Shown: positions 15,341-17,274 of the stretch, piece after piece
Layout of the letters: each line of letters opens with the position of its first letter
Numbering within the stretch: the first letter of the stretch is position 1
DNA from: a candidate division SR1 bacterium CG_4_9_14_3_um_filter_40_9
GTDB lineage: Bacteria > Patescibacteriota > Gracilibacteria > Absconditabacterales > Absconditicoccaceae
DNA: 17,274 nucleotides
Reading direction: 5' to 3'
NCBI GenBank assembly: GCA_002791215.1
Contig: PFWQ01000095.1
Coordinates: forward strand, 1 to 17,274
Made by a program: the position numbers and the translations under genes
Notes under the pieces: generated by a model
What the model saw: the letters and a program-made list of their open reading frames with translations, nothing else
Told to the model about the DNA's origin: nothing
Database searches by the model: none

Positions 15341-15970
15341 ATGAAATACTACGTCATCCGACAAGGCAAAAAAAAGTGAACCTTCACCTCACGAGACGAG
15401 TGCAAAGACTACGTACAAGGTTTTCGTGATGCGAAATATAAATCCTTCAAGACAAAACAAGAAGCTGAAGCGGCATTCAAGGACGGCTACGAACTTCATT
15501 ACGAGTCCAAACCCAAGGACAGATGGAGAGTTGAGGATCTTCCCTACGAAAAAAATAGCATCGCGGTAGATGCAGCTTGCTCTTGAAACCCTGGTCAACT
15601 TGAATATAAATGAATTGATCTTCCTAGCGGGAAAATACTTTTCCATCAGAAATTTTTTCTATGAACAAATAATATCGGTGAATTTCTCGCTATCGTCCAC
15701 GGACTCAAATATCTCAAAGAACACAAGCATGCTCCGTGACTTGCTCCGGGGTCAGACAAGGCATTATATTCAGATTCCAAGCACGCGATTTCTCGAATTT
15801 CACAGAAAAAATGCAAGACCAAGTTAGAAAAAACTACCCAGACCAAGAAGATGTTTGAAATAATAGCCAAAGCGGAAGTGCGGCTCCAGAAGAACAAGTA
15901 CACTACCAAAATTTTAAAGCGACATACAAGTGAATGGTGAGAAATCCCAGCAGACTTTGGCAGAAAATAA
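15341..15970 (+). CDS. rnhA: Ribonuclease HI with N-terminal hybrid-binding domain
   Basis: It degrades the RNA strand of RNA-DNA hybrids (primers, R-loops). The 209-aa frame (ATG 15341, TAA 15968-15970) needs six TGA codons as Gly. Residues ~2-46 are the hybrid-binding domain (KYYVIRQGKKKGTFTS, CKDYVQGF, AKYKSFKTKQEAEAAF). The catalytic domain shows the four acidic residues in order: Asp77 in AVDAACSGNPG, Glu114 in NNIGEFLAIVHGL, Asp145 in LYSDSKHAISRI, and Asp205 in the terminal WGEIPADFGRK. The SGNPG and WGEI glycines are TGA. The C-terminal PADFGRK ending is typical of two-domain bacterial enzymes. No pairing problem or truncation is seen. Confidence 0.95.
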
Positions 15971-15971
15971 A

Positions 15972-16050
15972 ATGTTAAGTGCTAAGTTCTAAATGTTAAG
16001 TAGAAGGATTCTTATTACTTAAAACTTAACACTTAAAACTTAAAATTTGT
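15972..16050. repeat. Palindromic junction element, TTAAG units
   Basis: ATGTTAAGTGCTAAGTTCTA and AATGTTAAGTAG on the left are answered by ATTACTTAAAAC, TTAACACTTAAAAC and TTAAAATTT on the right. Spacing is near 10 bases. It begins directly after the rnhA stop and has no coding potential. Confidence 0.55.
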
Positions 16051-16073
16051 TTTTATTCTTTAATAAAACATAA

Positions 16074-16466
16074 ATGATTGCAGTTCCAAAGTTACTCCTC
16101 TTGTGGACAGTAGTGTATTTTCTCGTGCGAGCATTGCTCATGCTCTTCAAACCAAAGTACGTGATGTGAATGGTCGAAAAATAGACAAAGAATCCAGAGC
16201 TTTCGTTTCTGATAGGTAGCATAATCATGGTGCTCGGTCTATTCTATTTATTGGTCTATGCAAAATTCGATGCCACATGGAACATCGTTTTCCCTATTAT
16301 ATGATATCTCTGTACGCTCAAAGGTATCGCGCTCATGACTCGGCCTAAGTTCGTAATAAACGGCTCAAAGTTGGTGTACAACAATAAGAAAAAGATAGTG
16401 ACGATGTGAGTCCTTATGTTGGTGATGACATTATTTGTACTCCGAGTGGCGCTTGTAAAATTCTAA
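16074..16466 (+). pseudogene. Membrane protein interrupted by in-frame TAG, paralog of the next gene
   Basis: Reading from ATG 16074 with TGA as Gly gives a continuous frame to TAA 16464-16466 except for one TAG at 16182-16184 (codon 37). The frame before and after the TAG aligns with the downstream gene (16497-16892) without a length change: LLLLWT, KPKY versus APHK, EK-stop-TKN versus ERMMKN, DATWNIVFPIIGYLCTLKGI versus DGTWGLLFSLFGYLSLLKGI. The TAG sits where the paralog has Met38. Three TGA glycines occur (VMGMV, IIGYL, TMGVL), showing the remainder still follows the host code. TAG ends four other genes here, so it is not generally recoded. It may be a recent nonsense mutation, a readthrough site, or a sequencing error. 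About four hydrophobic helices are predicted in the intact form. Confidence 0.6.
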
Positions 16467-16496
16467 CAGTATTTTTTACCTTATAACCACATATTC

Positions 16497-16892
16497 ATGG
16501 TTTTCGAATTTCCACAGGTGTTGCTGCTCTGGACAGCACTTTTTTTCCTTATTTTTGCATTGCCTATGATGTTTGCACCACACAAAATTTTGAGGGTGCT
16601 AGAAAGGATGATGAAGAATGAGGATTTTATAAGATTGCGAGGAATTATCGCCTTATTGTTTGGACTCGCTTATGTGACGGTGTATCAAGTTATTGATGGA
16701 ACATGGGGATTACTCTTCTCATTGTTCGGCTATCTTTCCTTGCTCAAAGGAATTCGGCTGATATGGAACCCAGCATATGCCAACACAAAATTCAAGAGAA
16801 TGTACAATACCGAAGGGAAAATGATATTGCGGTGAGCGATTATATTGATTTGTGCAGCATTGCTTGCTTGGATTGCATTGACAAAAATTTAG
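16497..16892 (+). CDS. Integral membrane protein, about four helices, unknown
   Basis: A 131-aa frame runs from ATG 16497 through one TGA (16833-16835, Gly in LRGAII) to TAG 16890-16892. Hydrophobic segments: VLLLWTALFFLIFALPMMF (~8-26), GIIALLFGLAYVTVYQV (~49-65), WGLLFSLFGYLSLL (~70-83) and AIILICAALLAWIALT (~114-129). Under the standard code it would lose its last helix. It is the intact member of a tandem duplicate pair with the TAG-interrupted frame at 16074. A small DUF2065-like integral protein is possible, but I cannot assign the family. Structured repeat copy D starts 3 bases after the stop. Confidence 0.7.
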
Positions 16893-16894
16893 CT

Positions 16895-17040
16895 GAGACA
16901 CAATGAAAACTTGAATTTTTTTTGAAAGTTTTCATGATGTCGAAGCTATACCAACGACTTGAGAAACTGTAAGCGCAAATGAAATGAAGTGATTACAGGT
17001 TTCGAAAGCAGGTGGTGTAATTACTATTTCAATATAGCGA
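16895..17040 (+). repeat. Structured repeat, copy D
   Basis: GAGACACAAT, hairpin ATGAAAACTT/AAGTTTTCAT, core ATGATGTCGAAG, then the second hairpin. GAAACTGTAA pairs with TTACAGGTTTC (one bulge), and flanking TATACCAACGACTT partly pairs with the AAAGCAGGTGGTGTA side. Copy A has CTTAAA/TTTAAG at the place where D has CTGTAA/TTACAG, a paired change. It sits between the membrane-protein stop and a terminator. Its 3' end overlaps the minus-strand gene at 17024-17206. Confidence 0.65.
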
Positions 17041-17206
17041 AAAGCCTACACTCGAATCCAAGGTAGGCTTTTTCAATAATGGTGAATTTTTCTCATCGTT
17101 TAGCTTTTTTTGATTGGTAGTTCTGTTTATTCCGCCTTTTCAGCTTTTGTAAGACTTTCTTGCTGATCTTACGTTTTAGTCGGGAACTTATTTTTTTCCG
17201 TCCCAT
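17024..17206 (-). CDS. Small highly basic protein
   Basis: ATG at 17206 is preceded by AAAGGAGG at 7 bases, an ideal Shine-Dalgarno and the only one in the window. The first 38 residues are Lys/Arg-rich (MGRKKISSRLKRKISKKV, then QKLKRRNKQN, SKKAKR), typical of a small nucleic-acid-binding or ribosome-associated protein. TGA then follows; if it is Gly, the frame continues through the terminator palindrome to TAG 17026-17024, 60 residues in all, with a less basic tail. If TGA stopped here the protein would be 38 aa and would end before the terminator. I could not match it to a named ribosomal protein. Expression is likely; function is unknown. Confidence 0.6.
17041..17073. terminator. Bidirectional terminator
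   Basis: AAAGCCTAC (17041-17049) pairs with GTAGGCTTT (17063-17071) around a 13-base loop. A T-run follows on the plus strand and an A-run on the other side gives T on minus. It can end the membrane-protein/copy D transcript and also lies within the 3' part of the 17206 gene. Confidence 0.7.
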
Positions 17207-17212
17207 GATTAA

Positions 17213-17220
17213 CCTCCTTT
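17213..17220 (-). promoter_or_regulatory. Strong Shine-Dalgarno AAAGGAGG
   Basis: The minus strand reads AAAGGAGG, then TTAATC, then ATG. It fixes the start at 17206. No other gene in the window has more than a weak purine stretch before its start. Confidence 0.75.
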
Positions 17221-17274
17221 CGGTTTTTTTTAATGGTTAATATTTTGTTTCACGCATAATATAATGATTTGCGG

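Noticed and set aside
365..16892. UGA read as tryptophan (code 4)
   Set aside because: The TGA positions align with conserved glycines, not tryptophans, and TGG is used for Trp at conserved sites.
9626..17040. Integron attC sites as identity of the four-copy element
   Set aside because: No RYYYAAC/GTTRRRY core pairs at the ends, no integrase, and copies lie at gene ends and inside RNA loci rather than around cassettes.

Overview
This window most likely comes from an uncultivated bacterium of the Absconditabacteria (SR1) / Gracilibacteria group, which reads UGA as glycine (translation table 25). Under the standard code almost every conserved gene here is cut into pieces by in-frame TGA. Reading TGA as Gly restores full-length ClpP, LysRS, HisRS, SerRS, GlyRS, SmpB, RNase HI and HIT proteins. 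Many of these TGAs fall on glycines that define the families, such as the PGG of ClpP, motif 3 of LysRS, RRGER of HisRS and CSGNPG of RNase H. TAA and TAG still end genes and TGG still encodes Trp. I counted roughly 75 in-frame TGA codons. Other low-GC, reduced-genome traits are short intergenic gaps, few Shine-Dalgarno sites, and -35/-10 promoters with a constant 16-bp spacer.

Layout. 1-950: minus strand, a partial unknown gene and clpP. 1137-4408: plus strand, a pilin-like surface protein, a 66-aa membrane protein and lysS. 4412-5290: two small minus-strand genes, each with its own promoter and terminator. 5383-6732: hisS on plus, meeting tail to tail a 111-aa membrane protein on minus (6733-7068). 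7222-9666: plus strand, a DUF2304-glycosyltransferase fusion and serS. 9803-10198: a cytidine-deaminase-like gene. 10245-13429: minus strand, glyS, a LiaF/DUF5668-like membrane protein and smpB. 13430-14925: 1.5 kb with no convincing protein gene but two promoter-driven, strongly base-paired regions, interpreted as noncoding RNAs. 14926-16892: plus strand, a HIT protein, RNase HI and a tandem pair of paralogous membrane proteins, the first interrupted by TAG. 17024-17206: a small basic protein on minus, the only gene with a textbook Shine-Dalgarno.

How it fits together. The window is dominated by translation (four class II aminoacyl-tRNA synthetases and SmpB) and proteostasis (ClpP). GlyRS is notable because glycine is the amino acid inserted at UGA, and its own second codon is UGA.

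The least explained material is noncoding: (a) a four-copy element on the plus strand with a covarying hairpin, a conserved RYGTCGA core and a second long hairpin; (b) the two RNA loci at 13616-14065 and 14313-14830; (c) palindromic AT-rich elements with a period of about 10 bp at many gene junctions. Protein families were assigned by motif recognition only; no database search was run.
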